From Bradyrhizobium sp. CCGB01 (GTDB taxonomy: Bacteria; Pseudomonadota; Alphaproteobacteria; Rhizobiales; Xanthobacteraceae): a stretch of DNA of 64,000 bases. Under the pieces are notes generated by a model. It was not told the DNA's origin. It saw nothing but the letters and a program-made list of their open reading frames with translations, and made no database searches. Positions within the stretch are counted from its first letter, which is position 1; each line of letters opens with the position of its first letter. Position numbers and translations under genes: made by a program. Shown piece after piece: positions 45,161 to 54,699 of the stretch. The stretch covers positions 3,658,001-3,722,000 of the forward strand of contig NZ_JANADK010000001.1 of NCBI RefSeq assembly GCF_024199795.1. Direction: 5' to 3'.

Positions 45161-45425
45161 TGTTATTCCCCCGGCCGCGCTTCCCGATGGAGTGAACGTG
45201 CCACAAAGATTCCAAATTTATGGCGAGCGTGTAAACGTTGAATGGGGGGTACCCCGCAGCGGCCAGAGCGGGGCGAAAGTCCTCGATCCTTCGGGTCCGA
45301 CCCGATTGTGATCAAGGAAGGGGTAGCAAAGCGGGTCTACGCCTCGCGCGTGCAACCCTGGGGGTATCGAAAGCTACTCCGGAAGGAGCGCGAGCAGTTT
45401 ACCCATAAGGGAGTACCCCTCGTGG
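45161..45425. promoter_or_regulatory. Intergenic region with repeated GGGGTA/TACCCC blocks
   Basis: 265 nt before the LuxR gene contain GGGGTACCCC (45246-45255), then GGGGTAGC near 45320, GGGGGTATC near 45360 and GGAGTACCCCT near 45410, at irregular spacing. No gene is seen. These may be regulator sites for the LuxR gene or 3' structures of the export-protein mRNA. Confidence 0.4.
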
Positions 45426-46700
45426 TCAGTTCGACAGGCTGGCCCCCGACGGGCGTAATGTGACTTCGATTACGTCACCAGGTTCCACGTCGAAGTCGAC
45501 GGAAGCAACTATCCTGTCCCACTGTTGACCGAGCCGCCGCACAACGACCACGTCGGGATTGAGCTCACCTGAATTGACGGGGATGGCACCCGAGCCGCCG
45601 ACGGGCTGCAGTTTTTGGCTGAGCGCCTGCATTCTCACGCGCAGGTCCGCCAACCGAACGTTCGAGTCTTTCTGCTCCCTGAGCAGGTTGATCGTACGCT
45701 GGCTGGTGACGCGTCCCGTTTGCCGCACGAAGTCCTCACGCTGACGCTGGAGCCGCATGAGTTCGACGCTCGTCTGCAGGCGCCGGGTCGAGGACAGCAA
45801 CAGGGCGCGCCGGCTTTCACTGACGCGAGGACTTGCCAGCAGGCCGGAGCCGAACGCCTTCATGACCCGCTCGAGTTCCTCTTCGTCGGCCTGCACTCCC
45901 TTCTCTTCACCTTCCTGTTGTTTCTTGAGCGTAGCGAACTGCGCGTCCGTTTGCTTTACAGCGTCCTCCAGAAAACGTTGTTCCGTGCGGTAGTCGTTTT
46001 GCGACGTCTTCAGAGAGTCCTTCTCGGCTTGAACGACTGAACCGATCACGCTCGCGGGCAGCGAAATGTCGCTTGGGGGCGTCGCGTCGAACGTGTCGCG
46101 GCCATCAAGCTCCGCGGCGGTCCGGACGATATGGAAATACTCCTTGGTGTATTCCGTCGCGAGAGACTGGTAGTCCCGTACGAGATCCGCGGGGTCGGTG
46201 GCACCGGGTTGCATGCCGCGTGACCGCAACAGGCTGAAACCGCCGGCAACCGCCACGGCCTGGCGCACGGTCATCGAAGCCCGATACGCCTGTTGTCCAG
46301 GCGTGAGCACATCTCCGGAGACGTAGACCGGCCGGTATTCCACGACGCTTGCCATGACGTCGCCGGGCTTGACCACGAATGCCTGGTCGCGTCCGTCGGT
46401 CAGGCGTTGGCGCAGTATTCTTGCTTGCAGCAGCGTGTCGATACGGCTCTGCATCTGAGCCGGGGTCAGGCCTGCGACCTCTACCGTCCCGCCTCCCGGA
46501 AGCGGGATCGTGCCGTCGATCTGGATCTGCGTGCGGTTGCGTTGATCAGGGAGACCGCCGATCGTGATCTCGATGGTGTCGCCCGGTGCCAGCTTGTAGG
46601 GAGCTGCAAGGGATGGCCCACTTGTCGTGAGGAACAGAATGGCCGCGCACGAACCCAGCAGGAGGGCGGCCGAGGCCTTGGCTCGCTTCTTGGACTTCAT
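45426..46700 (-). CDS. Wza/KpsD-type polysaccharide export protein
   Basis: A 424-residue exported protein. The signal peptide (MKSKKRAKASAALLLGSCAA, cleavage near SLA/AP) lacks a lipobox. The polysaccharide export domain YKLAPGDTIEITIGGL and PLPGGGTVEVAGLTPAQMQS is followed by SLBB-like segments (VYVSGDVLTPGQQAYRASMT) and a coiled-coil region at about 230-350. It forms or connects to the outer membrane conduit for the polymer. It lies 67 nt after the epimerase gene, with a hairpin in the gap. Confidence 0.9.
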   Translation of the reverse strand: MKSKKRAKASAALLLGSCAAILFLTTSGPSLAAPYKLAPGDTIEITIGGLPDQRNRTQIQIDGTIPLPGGGTVEVAGLTPAQMQSRIDTLLQARILRQRLTDGRDQAFVVKPGDVMASVVEYRPVYVSGDVLTPGQQAYRASMTVRQAVAVAGGFSLLRSRGMQPGATDPADLVRDYQSLATEYTKEYFHIVRTAAELDGRDTFDATPPSDISLPASVIGSVVQAEKDSLKTSQNDYRTEQRFLEDAVKQTDAQFATLKKQQEGEEKGVQADEEELERVMKAFGSGLLASPRVSESRRALLLSSTRRLQTSVELMRLQRQREDFVRQTGRVTSQRTINLLREQKDSNVRLADLRVRMQALSQKLQPVGGSGAIPVNSGELNPDVVVVRRLGQQWDRIVASVDFDVEPGDVIEVTLRPSGASLSN

Positions 46701-46734
46701 GGACTAACTCCCAATGCAACCGAGCCTTCGACGC

Positions 46735-46761
46735 CCGCGATTTGGGGACAACCGATCGCGG
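46735..46761. terminator. Short hairpin between epimerase and export-protein genes
   Basis: CCGCGAT and ATCGCGG, exact complements, flank a 13-nt loop. No T-run follows on the transcribed (minus) strand, so it may be an attenuator or simply an mRNA structure. Confidence 0.4.
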
Positions 46762-46767
46762 TTCTTC

Positions 46768-47808
46768 TCAGACGGCTTTCTTCAGATCCGAGATCTGTGC
46801 GGTCGGAAGAAATATCTCATAGTTTCCGAAGAAGTATCTCCGCTCTTCGACGTGGTCGAACAGGCCCTGGCTCAAGGCAGCGAGGATTTCGCTGATCCCC
46901 TGCTTGACGCTGACCTCAGGCGTGAAATTCAATACCCGGCGGATCTTGTCGAAATTCACCCGGTAATTCCGAGGATCGGCGCCGCGTTCCTGATAGGTCA
47001 CTTTCGATCGCGGAATGTGCTTCAGGATCTCTTCGACCACCATCAGCTTGGTGAAGTTGTTCTCCTCGCAGCCGACGTTGAAGACCTCGTAGGCGACCTT
47101 TTCGGTTGGAGCGCGGAGCACTTCTTCGATGGCGCGGGCAAAATCACGAACATGGCAGTAAGGACGCCACGTATTGGGATCGAATACCAGCAGCTCATTT
47201 CCCAAATAGAGTTCGCGCACAAATTCGTTCACCGTGAGATCAAAGCGCATTCGCGAGGAAAGGCCAAAAGCGGTCGCAAAGCGGAGGACCGTCGGATGAA
47301 ATCCGGCTTTTCCTTTGAGACCCAGGATCTTCTGCTCCATCTCCACTTTGTGTTTGGCGTAAAGGGAAAGAGGCGCGAGCGGATAATTTTCATCGACGGC
47401 TTTGTCTTCTTCCACTAACCCATAGTTCGAGCAGGTGGACACAAAGATGAGGCGGTCGACCGGATGGTGTTGCATCGCGTCGATGAAGGACCCGACGCCA
47501 TTCCGGTTGATGGCGTGACTTTCGTCAGGGTACTTGCTCGTGATTGGATCGCCGACGAGTCCAGCCAGGATAACGACGTCATCCACGCCCTTCAACGCTT
47601 GAGAGGCGACACGCGGATCGCGAATATCGCCGTGGACGAATTCGTACTGCGCAGAGCTCAGATAAGGCCAGGCACAGCTTTCGTTCTTGTAGATGAGCTG
47701 ATCCAGGCAGCGAACGTGCCAACCCTTCCTCAGGAGATGGCCCGTGATCACCGAGCCAACGTAACCAGCACCGCCTACGAGAAGTACAGTTCGCATTTCA
47801 GTCGCCAT
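46768..47808 (-). CDS. NAD-dependent epimerase/dehydratase family protein
   Basis: A 346-residue extended SDR enzyme. The Rossmann motif is VLLVGGAGYVGSVITGHLL, and the active site has STCSN followed by YAKHKVEME (Tyr-x-x-x-Lys). It interconverts or dehydrates a nucleotide sugar for the exopolysaccharide. The long N-terminal extension present in the frame is rejected because it overlaps the sugar transferase gene. MATEMRTV is chosen; the Met four residues later is also possible. It lies 11 nt after the priming transferase gene. Confidence 0.88.
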   Translation of the reverse strand: MATEMRTVLLVGGAGYVGSVITGHLLRKGWHVRCLDQLIYKNESCAWPYLSSAQYEFVHGDIRDPRVASQALKGVDDVVILAGLVGDPITSKYPDESHAINRNGVGSFIDAMQHHPVDRLIFVSTCSNYGLVEEDKAVDENYPLAPLSLYAKHKVEMEQKILGLKGKAGFHPTVLRFATAFGLSSRMRFDLTVNEFVRELYLGNELLVFDPNTWRPYCHVRDFARAIEEVLRAPTEKVAYEVFNVGCEENNFTKLMVVEEILKHIPRSKVTYQERGADPRNYRVNFDKIRRVLNFTPEVSVKQGISEILAALSQGLFDHVEERRYFFGNYEIFLPTAQISDLKKAV

Positions 47809-47819
47809 TTGAACACCCG

Positions 47820-48557
47820 TCACTTTTGAACCAAGTTTGCACCGAGAGATTCGGCCGTTGGCGCCGTGCCACTCTGGCCGTTCGATTGGGCGCTTCGCAT
47901 GCGGCTGAGAAGCGGCTCCCCCACAGCGATCCAGACGGCCTGAACAATCCACCAGAGATCCGACGTGACGGTTCGATTGGAATAATATGCCAGGTCGATC
48001 TTCGCCTTGGCGGGAAACAAGACGTCACGATAGAAATCCGCCACGTTGCCGTCCTGCGGGAACAGCGTATTTTCATGCCGGAAGAGAATCTGGCACGGTC
48101 CGACGAGGCCTGGCCTGTGTTCCAGAATCTTTTCGAATCCGTTTTTGAAACAGTCGGCAAAGACGAGTGTCTCCGGTCTCGGGCCGACGAAGGACATGTC
48201 ACCTCGCAGGATGTTCCAGAGCTGCGGCAGCTCATCCAGCTTGAATGCAGCCAGCACGCCGCCGATCCTCGTCATGCGGTTGTCATTCACCGCGGTGAGC
48301 GGACTTCCGCGATCGTCGCAATCGGCTCTGAATTTGCGAAATTTGTACATGCGGAACGGTGAGCCGTTCAGCCCTAGACGCAATTGCGAATACAGTATGG
48401 GTCGACCGCCTTCGATCCAGATTGCAAGCGCAATAACCAACAGGACGGGCAGGGAGACGATTAAGGCCGTGCCCGCACAGAGGACATCGACAAGGCGCCG
48501 CAATCGCAAGGCTGGAGCCGCCGCCCGTGCGAATCCCGTGTTGACCGTTTCACTCAT
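47820..48557 (-). CDS. Priming sugar-1-phosphate transferase (ExoY/WcaJ C-terminal type)
   Basis: A 245-residue monotopic membrane enzyme: one hydrophobic hairpin helix near residue 30 (AGTALIVSLPVLLVIALAIW) and the catalytic core with PILYSQLRLGLNGSPFRMYKFRKF, LDELPQLWNILRGDMSFVGPRPE and HRPGLVGPCQI. It transfers a sugar phosphate to undecaprenyl phosphate, starting repeat-unit synthesis at the inner membrane. It is shorter than WcaJ because the N-terminal membrane domain is absent. It overlaps the aminotransferase gene by 4 nt. Confidence 0.92.
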   Translation of the reverse strand: MSETVNTGFARAAAPALRLRRLVDVLCAGTALIVSLPVLLVIALAIWIEGGRPILYSQLRLGLNGSPFRMYKFRKFRADCDDRGSPLTAVNDNRMTRIGGVLAAFKLDELPQLWNILRGDMSFVGPRPETLVFADCFKNGFEKILEHRPGLVGPCQILFRHENTLFPQDGNVADFYRDVLFPAKAKIDLAYYSNRTVTSDLWWIVQAVWIAVGEPLLSRMRSAQSNGQSGTAPTAESLGANLVQK

Positions 48558-49693
48558 GCCTGTACGACCTCCGCAGGATGGCTTGCCCGCAGGCTTTCTG
48601 CGAGACTGTCTGTCACGTGGTCGACATCGGCGGGGGTCATGTGGGGGTGGAGCGGCAAGGTGAGCTCACGTCCACAGAAATCCTCAGTATTGGGCAGGCT
48701 GACGCTCGGATACAGATCCTGGTAGAACGTCAGCCGATGCACCGGAGGATAGTGAATGGTCGTCTGAACGCCGCGCTTGCTGAGCTGCTCGATCAGGGGC
48801 TGCCGAGCGCTTGCCGAAGGGAGGACGACCGGCATCAAATGGTGGGCCGATATCCACGACGCGCTGAAAGGTACCAGCACCGACGGGCAACGCTCGGCGA
48901 GGCGCCGCCGATAGTGCAGCGACAGATGCCGCCTGGTGTCGTTCCAACCCGGTAGCTTTCGTAGCTGCACCAGGCCGACCGCGGCGCGCAACTCGTCCAT
49001 GCGGTAGTTGAATCCGAGAAGCGTCACGTCATATTCGGGGCTGCGGCTGACGAGACGTTGCCGCGTGTTGGTGGTCATGCCATGCGACCTGGCCCGCTTG
49101 ATCATATCGTGCAGAATCCGGTGACGCGTTATGATCGCGCCGCCTTCGGCGGTCGTCATGTTTTTGTTGCCGTAAAAGGAAAACGCGGCTGCATCGCCAA
49201 ACGTGCCGACCCCCTTGACGCCGGGCGCATGCGCGGCGTCCTCGATCAGGAGTAGACTCTTGCTGCGGGCGAAGGCCTGCCACTCCTCCCGATCAGCGAG
49301 GTAACCCCCAAAATGCATGAGGATCACCGCTTTCGTCCGCGAAGTGCACTTGCGCTGCGCGTCAGCCACGGACATCAGGGGAACCGCCCCGGCTTCGATG
49401 TCGACGAATACGGGTCGTGCTCCGACGTAGAGCACGGCATTGGCGGTGGCAACGAACGTGAGAGATGGCACGAGGACTTCATCGCCGGGGCCGACCCCGA
49501 GCGCATGCAGAATGAGGTGAAGTGCGGCCGTGCACGAGCCGACCGCGATCGAATCCTCGGCACCATGCATGCTTGCGAATGTCTGCTCGAACTCCCGCAC
49601 CCGATCGCCCATGGTGATCCAGCCGCTATCGATCGCGGCAACGAGCGCTTCCTTTTCGTCAACTCCGATGGTCGGTTCTGATACCAACAGCAT
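48554..49693 (-). CDS. DegT/DnrJ/EryC1 family sugar aminotransferase
   Basis: A 379-residue PLP enzyme. The start MLLVSEPTIGVDEKEALVAA has AGAGGAACAC upstream. Family motifs are GSCTAALHLILHALGVGPGD, EVLVPSLTFVATANAVLYVG, LIEDAAHAPG and the PLP-Lys in SFYGNKNMTTAEGGA. It makes an amino sugar from a keto-sugar nucleotide, using the product of an epimerase/dehydratase. An amino sugar would provide a site for acyl or aminoacyl decoration by the carrier-protein module nearby. Confidence 0.92.
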   Translation of the reverse strand: MLLVSEPTIGVDEKEALVAAIDSGWITMGDRVREFEQTFASMHGAEDSIAVGSCTAALHLILHALGVGPGDEVLVPSLTFVATANAVLYVGARPVFVDIEAGAVPLMSVADAQRKCTSRTKAVILMHFGGYLADREEWQAFARSKSLLLIEDAAHAPGVKGVGTFGDAAAFSFYGNKNMTTAEGGAIITRHRILHDMIKRARSHGMTTNTRQRLVSRSPEYDVTLLGFNYRMDELRAAVGLVQLRKLPGWNDTRRHLSLHYRRRLAERCPSVLVPFSASWISAHHLMPVVLPSASARQPLIEQLSKRGVQTTIHYPPVHRLTFYQDLYPSVSLPNTEDFCGRELTLPLHPHMTPADVDHVTDSLAESLRASHPAEVVQA

Positions 49694-49737
49694 GTGTTCC
49701 TCTTCCCGTTCATTCCTGAGCGAAGGGCGACGCTGCG

Positions 49738-50454
49738 TCACGCAGCCGCGGTTGCGAATGCGGGCGACTGCTCGTCCCAAGCAACGTCCTGGGCTTTGAG
49801 GAAGTCGTCGACCCGACCAATGTCGAGCCACATGCCGGTGTGCTTGAAGACGTTGACGCGGGCCTCCTCCTCGAGCATCTGGAACATCAGGTTGTCGAAT
49901 CCGAACGGAACACCCGACGGGATGCGCTCGAGGACGACGGGATTCATGCAGTAGATTCCCATGCTGACGAGGTTCGTCAGCTCCGGCTTCTCGCGAAAGC
50001 CAGTCACGCGTCCATCCGTTTCATCAATCACCCCGAAGTCCATCTTCGTGCTCCGAACGGAAGTGGCGATGGTGATGTTGGCGTCGGATTTTCGGTGGTT
50101 GTGGATGAGCTGGCTCAGGTTCAAGTCCGTCAGAACGTCGCCGTTAAGGACCAGGAACGGCTCGTCCAGCTGTTCTCGCAACAACGACAACGGACCGATT
50201 GTCCCGAGGGGTTCGAGCTCCTGCGTGTAGGTGATCTTCATATTCCACTGGTTGCCGTCGCCGCAGACGCTGCGGATCAGATGGCCCAGATAGCCGGTGG
50301 TGACGTAGACCTCTCCGATCCCGTTCCGCCGCAGCCATTTGAGAACGAGTTCGAGGACGGGACGGGCGCCGATTGGCATGAGTGGTTTTGGCAGAATGGA
50401 CGTATGTGGGCGAAGCCGAGTTCCTTTGCCGCCGCATTGGACTACCGCTTTCAT
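49738..50454 (-). CDS. Nucleotidyltransferase (sugar-1-phosphate NTP transferase)
   Basis: A 238-residue enzyme with the signature AVVQCGGKGTRLRPHTSILP followed by KPLMPIG, and the metal-binding LVLNGDVLTDL. It makes an NDP-sugar. The short length without a left-handed helix domain places it with RmlA/GMP-type cores rather than GlmU. A strong GGGAGG site precedes the ATG. It is the first gene of the operon that includes the aminotransferase, priming transferase and epimerase. A 16-bp palindrome lies 77 nt upstream. Confidence 0.9.
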   Translation of the reverse strand: MKAVVQCGGKGTRLRPHTSILPKPLMPIGARPVLELVLKWLRRNGIGEVYVTTGYLGHLIRSVCGDGNQWNMKITYTQELEPLGTIGPLSLLREQLDEPFLVLNGDVLTDLNLSQLIHNHRKSDANITIATSVRSTKMDFGVIDETDGRVTGFREKPELTNLVSMGIYCMNPVVLERIPSGVPFGFDNLMFQMLEEEARVNVFKHTGMWLDIGRVDDFLKAQDVAWDEQSPAFATAAA

Positions 50455-50778
50455 ATGAACCTCCCTGTACTCAAAAAATGCTCAAAAAAATCGACGCGGG
50501 AAAAATTAGGAGCGGATCGTGGCCGCGTCTTCGTGCGTTTGCATGAGAGCGCTGCGACCGGGCCGCGGAAGAATGTCGCGCGGGCTCTTCATGGAGTCGT
50601 GCAGATGAGGCGTACTCCTTTCGGGAGACGCTGGGTAAGCCTGGTTGGACAGGAGCAGTGCGGGCAGGGCCGGTCACAGAAGGGAAAAGAACTCCGCCGG
50701 ACGGCCGAGTGAGGCCCGGGCGTCAGGCCGTCATCGACGGAAGAGCCCGGCTCCTGTGATTGCCGGGTCCGGAGGTGG
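50455..50778. promoter_or_regulatory. Upstream region of the nucleotidyltransferase operon
   Basis: 324 nt between the nucleotidyltransferase start and the end of the acyl carrier protein gene. It contains an A-rich segment, the 16-bp palindrome at 50531, and no convincing gene. Confidence 0.5.
50531..50546. promoter_or_regulatory. 16-bp EPS-locus palindrome, site 2
   Basis: TCGTGCGTTTGCATGA, 77 nt before the nucleotidyltransferase start. It differs from site 1 and site 4 at a few positions but keeps both half-sites. Confidence 0.55.
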
Positions 50779-51057
50779 TCAGGAATAGGCAGCAGAGCTC
50801 ATCTTGCGCGCGATGTAATGTGCCATGCCTTGAACGGAATCGAGGTTCTCCGGCAGGATTTCGCTGTCATCGACCGCGATGGCGAAGGTCGTCTCGAGAA
50901 ACCCGACCACCTCGAGCACTCCGGTCGAATCGATGATCCCCTGATCGAGCAGGGAAGCATCGTCGTTCAGCGCCGTGACGTCGCTAATGTAGAAATTCGA
51001 GGTTAGAAAGGCGCGGATTTGCTCCTTGCAGCGATCCAGTTCCAGGACGGGCGTCAT
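50779..51057 (-). CDS. Acyl carrier protein
   Basis: A 92-residue protein, MTPVLELDRCKEQIRAFLTS, with the phosphopantetheine Ser in LLDQGIIDSTGVLEVVGFLE and the typical four-helix ACP pattern. The Ser context D-S-T-G is seen in ACPs that partner stand-alone AMP ligases. It lies 50 nt after the AMP-ligase gene and should receive the acyl or aminoacyl group activated by that enzyme. The longer frame upstream is the reverse-frame part of the ligase gene and is not coding. Confidence 0.87.
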   Translation of the reverse strand: MTPVLELDRCKEQIRAFLTSNFYISDVTALNDDASLLDQGIIDSTGVLEVVGFLETTFAIAVDDSEILPENLDSVQGMAHYIARKMSSAAYS

Positions 51058-51107
51058 TGGCTTCGGGCTCCATATGAAAGCGGTGGTCGATCGGTCTTGT
51101 CCATGAA

Positions 51108-52670
51108 CTATCCGGTGATGAGCTCTCTCTTGTTGATCTTGCCCGTCGCCGTGCGCGGCAATGCCGGCACGATGACGATATGCTTGGGGACCATGAAACT
51201 CTCGAGGCGCTTCTGGCACTCCCGCTGAATCTGCTTCTCGCTGAGAGGACGTCCCTGGTCGACCACCACGAATGCCTTGATCGCGTGACCGAGCAATTCG
51301 TCGGGAACGCCAATGACCGCCGCTTCCCTTATGCTCGGGATGTCCAGCAAGGCGCTCTCCACCTCCTTGGGCGCGACCTTCTCGCCACGTGATTTGATGA
51401 CTTCGTCGCTCCGGCTGACGAAATACAGATATCCGTCGGCGTCCATCTGGCAGTAGTCGCCGGTGTACAGCACCTGCTCGCCGGGGAGCGGTCCGGGCTT
51501 GAGTTTCTTCGCAGTCGCTTCGGGTTTTCTCCAATAGCCCTTCATGACTGTCGCGCCGCGGATCACGAGCTGGCCGGCAATACCGGCACCGACGCACTGA
51601 TCGCGCTCGTCGACGATCCACATTTCAGTATTTGGGATGGCAATTCCCACACTCGACGGCTTCCGATCGAGATCCTCCGGCGGAAGATAGGTACAGCGCT
51701 TGCATTCGGTGAGGCCGTACATCGAATAGATGCGTGCGCCCGGGAAACTGTTTTTCAGCTGGAGCAGGTGCCGGACCGGAAGCGCGGCGCCGGTGCTCGT
51801 CAAGTAGCGAATGCTGGAAAGATCATAACTCGCCAGTGACTCAAGCTGGAGGAGGGTCGAGAACATCGTGGGAACGCCGGGAAAACCTGTAACTCTCTCT
51901 TCCGCAACGTGTCGAAGCACTTCGGCGGGGAAGGCAAACGAGCGTTCGAGAACAAGGCGCGCTCCGGCGCGCACGGCCATGATCATCTGGTAGAGGCCGT
52001 AGTCAAAGGCGAGTGGCAGGGCGTTGAGGATGACATCATCGTCACGCACCTCCAGATATGATGCAACCGACGTGCACGCCGTCATCATGTTCCGGTGCGT
52101 CAGCATCACCCCTTTGGGTTCGCCGGTCGAGCCCGAGGTGTAGACAATAGCCGCGAGATCGATGTCGATGCAGCGGCGCGCCGGTGCTGCGTTATGGGGG
52201 GGCGCTGTCGCCGTGTCCCATCGCGAGGCATGTGGCAGTGCGTCCAAAGCGGCGTCGTCGATGGTGCCGGACACGATCACGCGGCGCAAGGACGGGCAAT
52301 GTCGCGCGGGTTCGCTGAACGTCGCGTAAGAGCGGGTTTGCGTAATGAGCGCAGCCGGCTGGCAGTCATTAAGGAGGTAGCTGAGCTTGTCGGATTTCGT
52401 GAGAGGGTTGATGGGGCATACGATCGCATTGGCCTTGAGTGCGGCCCAGAAGCTGACAGCTGCCTCGACGGTGTTGTCGGCAAAGATCATGACACGGTCG
52501 CCGCGCAGGACGCCGGCCTCGACCAAGTGGTGCGCGATCGCATTCGACCACGCCTCGAGCTGGTCGTAGGTGACCCGCTGACCGTCGCATACGAGCGCGA
52601 CCTTCGCGCCGTTTCGACGGGCGGAGGAGATCAGGTAGTCGTGCAGGAGCGGCACAGGATCGTTCATCAT
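51108..52670 (-). CDS. AMP-dependent acyl/aminoacyl ligase
   Basis: A 520-residue ANL-superfamily ligase. It starts MMNDPVPLLHDYLISSARRN and has AAIVYTSGSTGEPKGVMLTH, YSMYGLTECKRCTYL, LYTGDYCQMDADGYLYF and the C-terminal catalytic Lys in LPRTATGKINKREL. It activates an acid as adenylate and loads it on the ACP encoded next. The start overlaps the asnB stop (ATGATGA). Similar ligase-ACP-amidotransferase sets occur in exosortase-associated polysaccharide loci, but no exosortase is visible here. Confidence 0.9.
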   Translation of the reverse strand: MMNDPVPLLHDYLISSARRNGAKVALVCDGQRVTYDQLEAWSNAIAHHLVEAGVLRGDRVMIFADNTVEAAVSFWAALKANAIVCPINPLTKSDKLSYLLNDCQPAALITQTRSYATFSEPARHCPSLRRVIVSGTIDDAALDALPHASRWDTATAPPHNAAPARRCIDIDLAAIVYTSGSTGEPKGVMLTHRNMMTACTSVASYLEVRDDDVILNALPLAFDYGLYQMIMAVRAGARLVLERSFAFPAEVLRHVAEERVTGFPGVPTMFSTLLQLESLASYDLSSIRYLTSTGAALPVRHLLQLKNSFPGARIYSMYGLTECKRCTYLPPEDLDRKPSSVGIAIPNTEMWIVDERDQCVGAGIAGQLVIRGATVMKGYWRKPEATAKKLKPGPLPGEQVLYTGDYCQMDADGYLYFVSRSDEVIKSRGEKVAPKEVESALLDIPSIREAAVIGVPDELLGHAIKAFVVVDQGRPLSEKQIQRECQKRLESFMVPKHIVIVPALPRTATGKINKRELITG

Positions 52671-54694
52671 GCATAAGCTCCCGATACGTCCTGGTGGTCG
52701 ACGTCCACAGACAGCTCGACGCGGTGCGGTCCCTCCGGGCGGTCTGCGACGAACTGCTGGAACAGGAGCTGAGTGGACAACACGCCGACGAGCGCCATGT
52801 TGTCGAAATTGGACAGGTCGCCATCGCCGGCTTGCGCATGAGCTCGGCACTTGGTGCGCAGCCGCTCGACCGCCGCGGGATCGAAGATGTTCGCGGCGCG
52901 GACGCTCGCGCCCGAGAGCGCTTCGTCGACATAAGGGGGGGCATCCCTGTCGACGAAGCAGAGCGCATTGGCGGTCCGGTACGGCTGCTTCTTGCGCGTG
53001 ACGATCTCGGGTGGAACCTGCGACTGCGTTACGCGCTTTAGGATGTGCTTCTCGTCGAGGATGCGAAGTTTGCAGGCGTCGGGAAGGGAGTTCGCGAGCT
53101 CGACGACATCGTCGTCAAGGAACGGGAAGCGTCCCTCGACCGAGTGGGCCATCAGCATCCTGTCTCCCTGGGAGGAGAGCAGGTATCCGGCCAGAAGCGT
53201 TTTTGTTTCGAGGTACTGATCTTGTGCAAGCGCCGTCCAGCGGGAAAAATCGGGCGGTAGACGATCGAGCAATTCGGTCACCGTGTCCGTTCGCGAAGAC
53301 GCAGCACGCATATCTTCGGAGAACAGGCGCTTGATCGCGCTTGTGCTGCGCCAACGCGGAGAATGAGCAAAGCCGGGCATATCAGTGTCGGAAATGCCGT
53401 GTCCGAAGAACTTTAGCGCCATGGCCTGCGTGTGGACCGGCGATCGTGAGATGTAGGGATAGAGCCGGCTCAGGAGGGCGGCCCGCCGCGTGGAGGCCGG
53501 CTGGCGGCCCCAGAAACGGCGGATCTTGCCCTCGCGAAACACGTCGTAGCCGGCGAACATTTCGTCCGCTCCTTCGCCGGTCAGGACGACCTTGATGCCG
53601 CGCTCGCGCACGAGTTTTGAGAGGAGGAACAGCGGTGCGGGGGCAGTCCTCAGAATTGGACGCTCGGTGTGATAGATGACCTTGGGAAATACATCGGCGA
53701 TATCCTGCCGCGAGACCATGAGCTCGTGGTGTTCGCTCGCGATCGTGCGTGCCATCAGGCGCTGATAGGAGGTCTCGTCATACTCAGGGTCGGTGAAGCG
53801 CAGGGAAAACGTCTGGAAGCGCCGGCCTGCAAACCGTCTTCCCAGTGCTGCAACAAGCGAACTGTCGAGACCACCGGAGAGATAGCTTCCCACAGGGACG
53901 TCGGACCGCACCATTCGTAACGCGGTCGCCGCTTCCAGTGCGCTGCGAACGGTATCAACCACATCGTCAATGCGGCCGACGGACGAAATGCGTTGCTCGT
54001 CGGACCGGATGGGGTAGCACGGAGTCCAGAATGCGCGGTCGCGAACCGCGCCGCGCACGTAGCTGCGAACGTGTCCGGGTTCAACTTCCTTGATCCCCCG
54101 AAACACGGTTTGCGGCGGCACAGTACTCCAGAAGGTAAAGGTCTGGTCGATGCCTTCCGGATCCAACGCCCGAGGGATTGCCGGATTTGCTGCGAAGATG
54201 GCCTTGATCTCACTGGCAAAGTAAAGTTGGCCTTGATGGTCGCAGATATAGAGCGGGCAGATTCCGGTGCGGTCACGGGACAGGACCAGGCGGCCAGCGG
54301 AGGGGTCCCAGATGGCAAGGGCCCATTGCCCGTTCATCCGTTCGAATGCTGCCTCGCCCCAGGCCCGATAGGCCTGAATGACGACCTCCGTGTCGCTGCG
54401 GGTACGGAAGCGATGGCCGAGCGAGATCAGCTGCTCGCGCAGCTCGACATAGTTGAAGATCTCGCCATTGAACACGACCCAGGCGGATCCGCCAGGATCG
54501 GAGAGAGGTTGTTGTCCGCTTGCTATGTCGATGATCGAGAGCCGGGTGTGCGCCAGGCCCGCGCGCTGGTCCCTATAGAGGCCTCGCTCGTCGGGCCCGC
54601 GATGTGCAAGCGCCCCGGCCATCCGCAAGAGCGCTTTCCGCGAAGGACTCGGAGCGTTTGCATTCAGCGCCACGATGCCAGCGATGCCGCACAT
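52667..54694 (-). CDS. asnB: Asparagine synthase (glutamine-hydrolysing)-like amidotransferase, copy 2
   Basis: A 675-residue class II amidotransferase. It starts MCGIAGIVALNANAPSPSRK with Cys2 as nucleophile, then VVFNGEIFNYVELRE and RSDTEVVIQAY. The synthetase PP-loop is SYLSGGLDSSLVAALG, with LTGEGADEMFAGYDV after it. It is coupled to the AMP ligase (4-nt overlap) and lies 5 nt after the NAD-synthase-like gene, so amidation of a carrier-bound acid is the likely job. GAGGA precedes the ATG. Confidence 0.9.
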   Translation of the reverse strand: MCGIAGIVALNANAPSPSRKALLRMAGALAHRGPDERGLYRDQRAGLAHTRLSIIDIASGQQPLSDPGGSAWVVFNGEIFNYVELREQLISLGHRFRTRSDTEVVIQAYRAWGEAAFERMNGQWALAIWDPSAGRLVLSRDRTGICPLYICDHQGQLYFASEIKAIFAANPAIPRALDPEGIDQTFTFWSTVPPQTVFRGIKEVEPGHVRSYVRGAVRDRAFWTPCYPIRSDEQRISSVGRIDDVVDTVRSALEAATALRMVRSDVPVGSYLSGGLDSSLVAALGRRFAGRRFQTFSLRFTDPEYDETSYQRLMARTIASEHHELMVSRQDIADVFPKVIYHTERPILRTAPAPLFLLSKLVRERGIKVVLTGEGADEMFAGYDVFREGKIRRFWGRQPASTRRAALLSRLYPYISRSPVHTQAMALKFFGHGISDTDMPGFAHSPRWRSTSAIKRLFSEDMRAASSRTDTVTELLDRLPPDFSRWTALAQDQYLETKTLLAGYLLSSQGDRMLMAHSVEGRFPFLDDDVVELANSLPDACKLRILDEKHILKRVTQSQVPPEIVTRKKQPYRTANALCFVDRDAPPYVDEALSGASVRAANIFDPAAVERLRTKCRAHAQAGDGDLSNFDNMALVGVLSTQLLFQQFVADRPEGPHRVELSVDVDHQDVSGAYA

Positions 54695-54699
54695 GTCGC

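Noticed and set aside
50471..50677. 68-codon minus-strand frame before the nucleotidyltransferase
   Set aside because: Low-complexity basic translation, no ribosome site, and it contains the regulatory palindrome.
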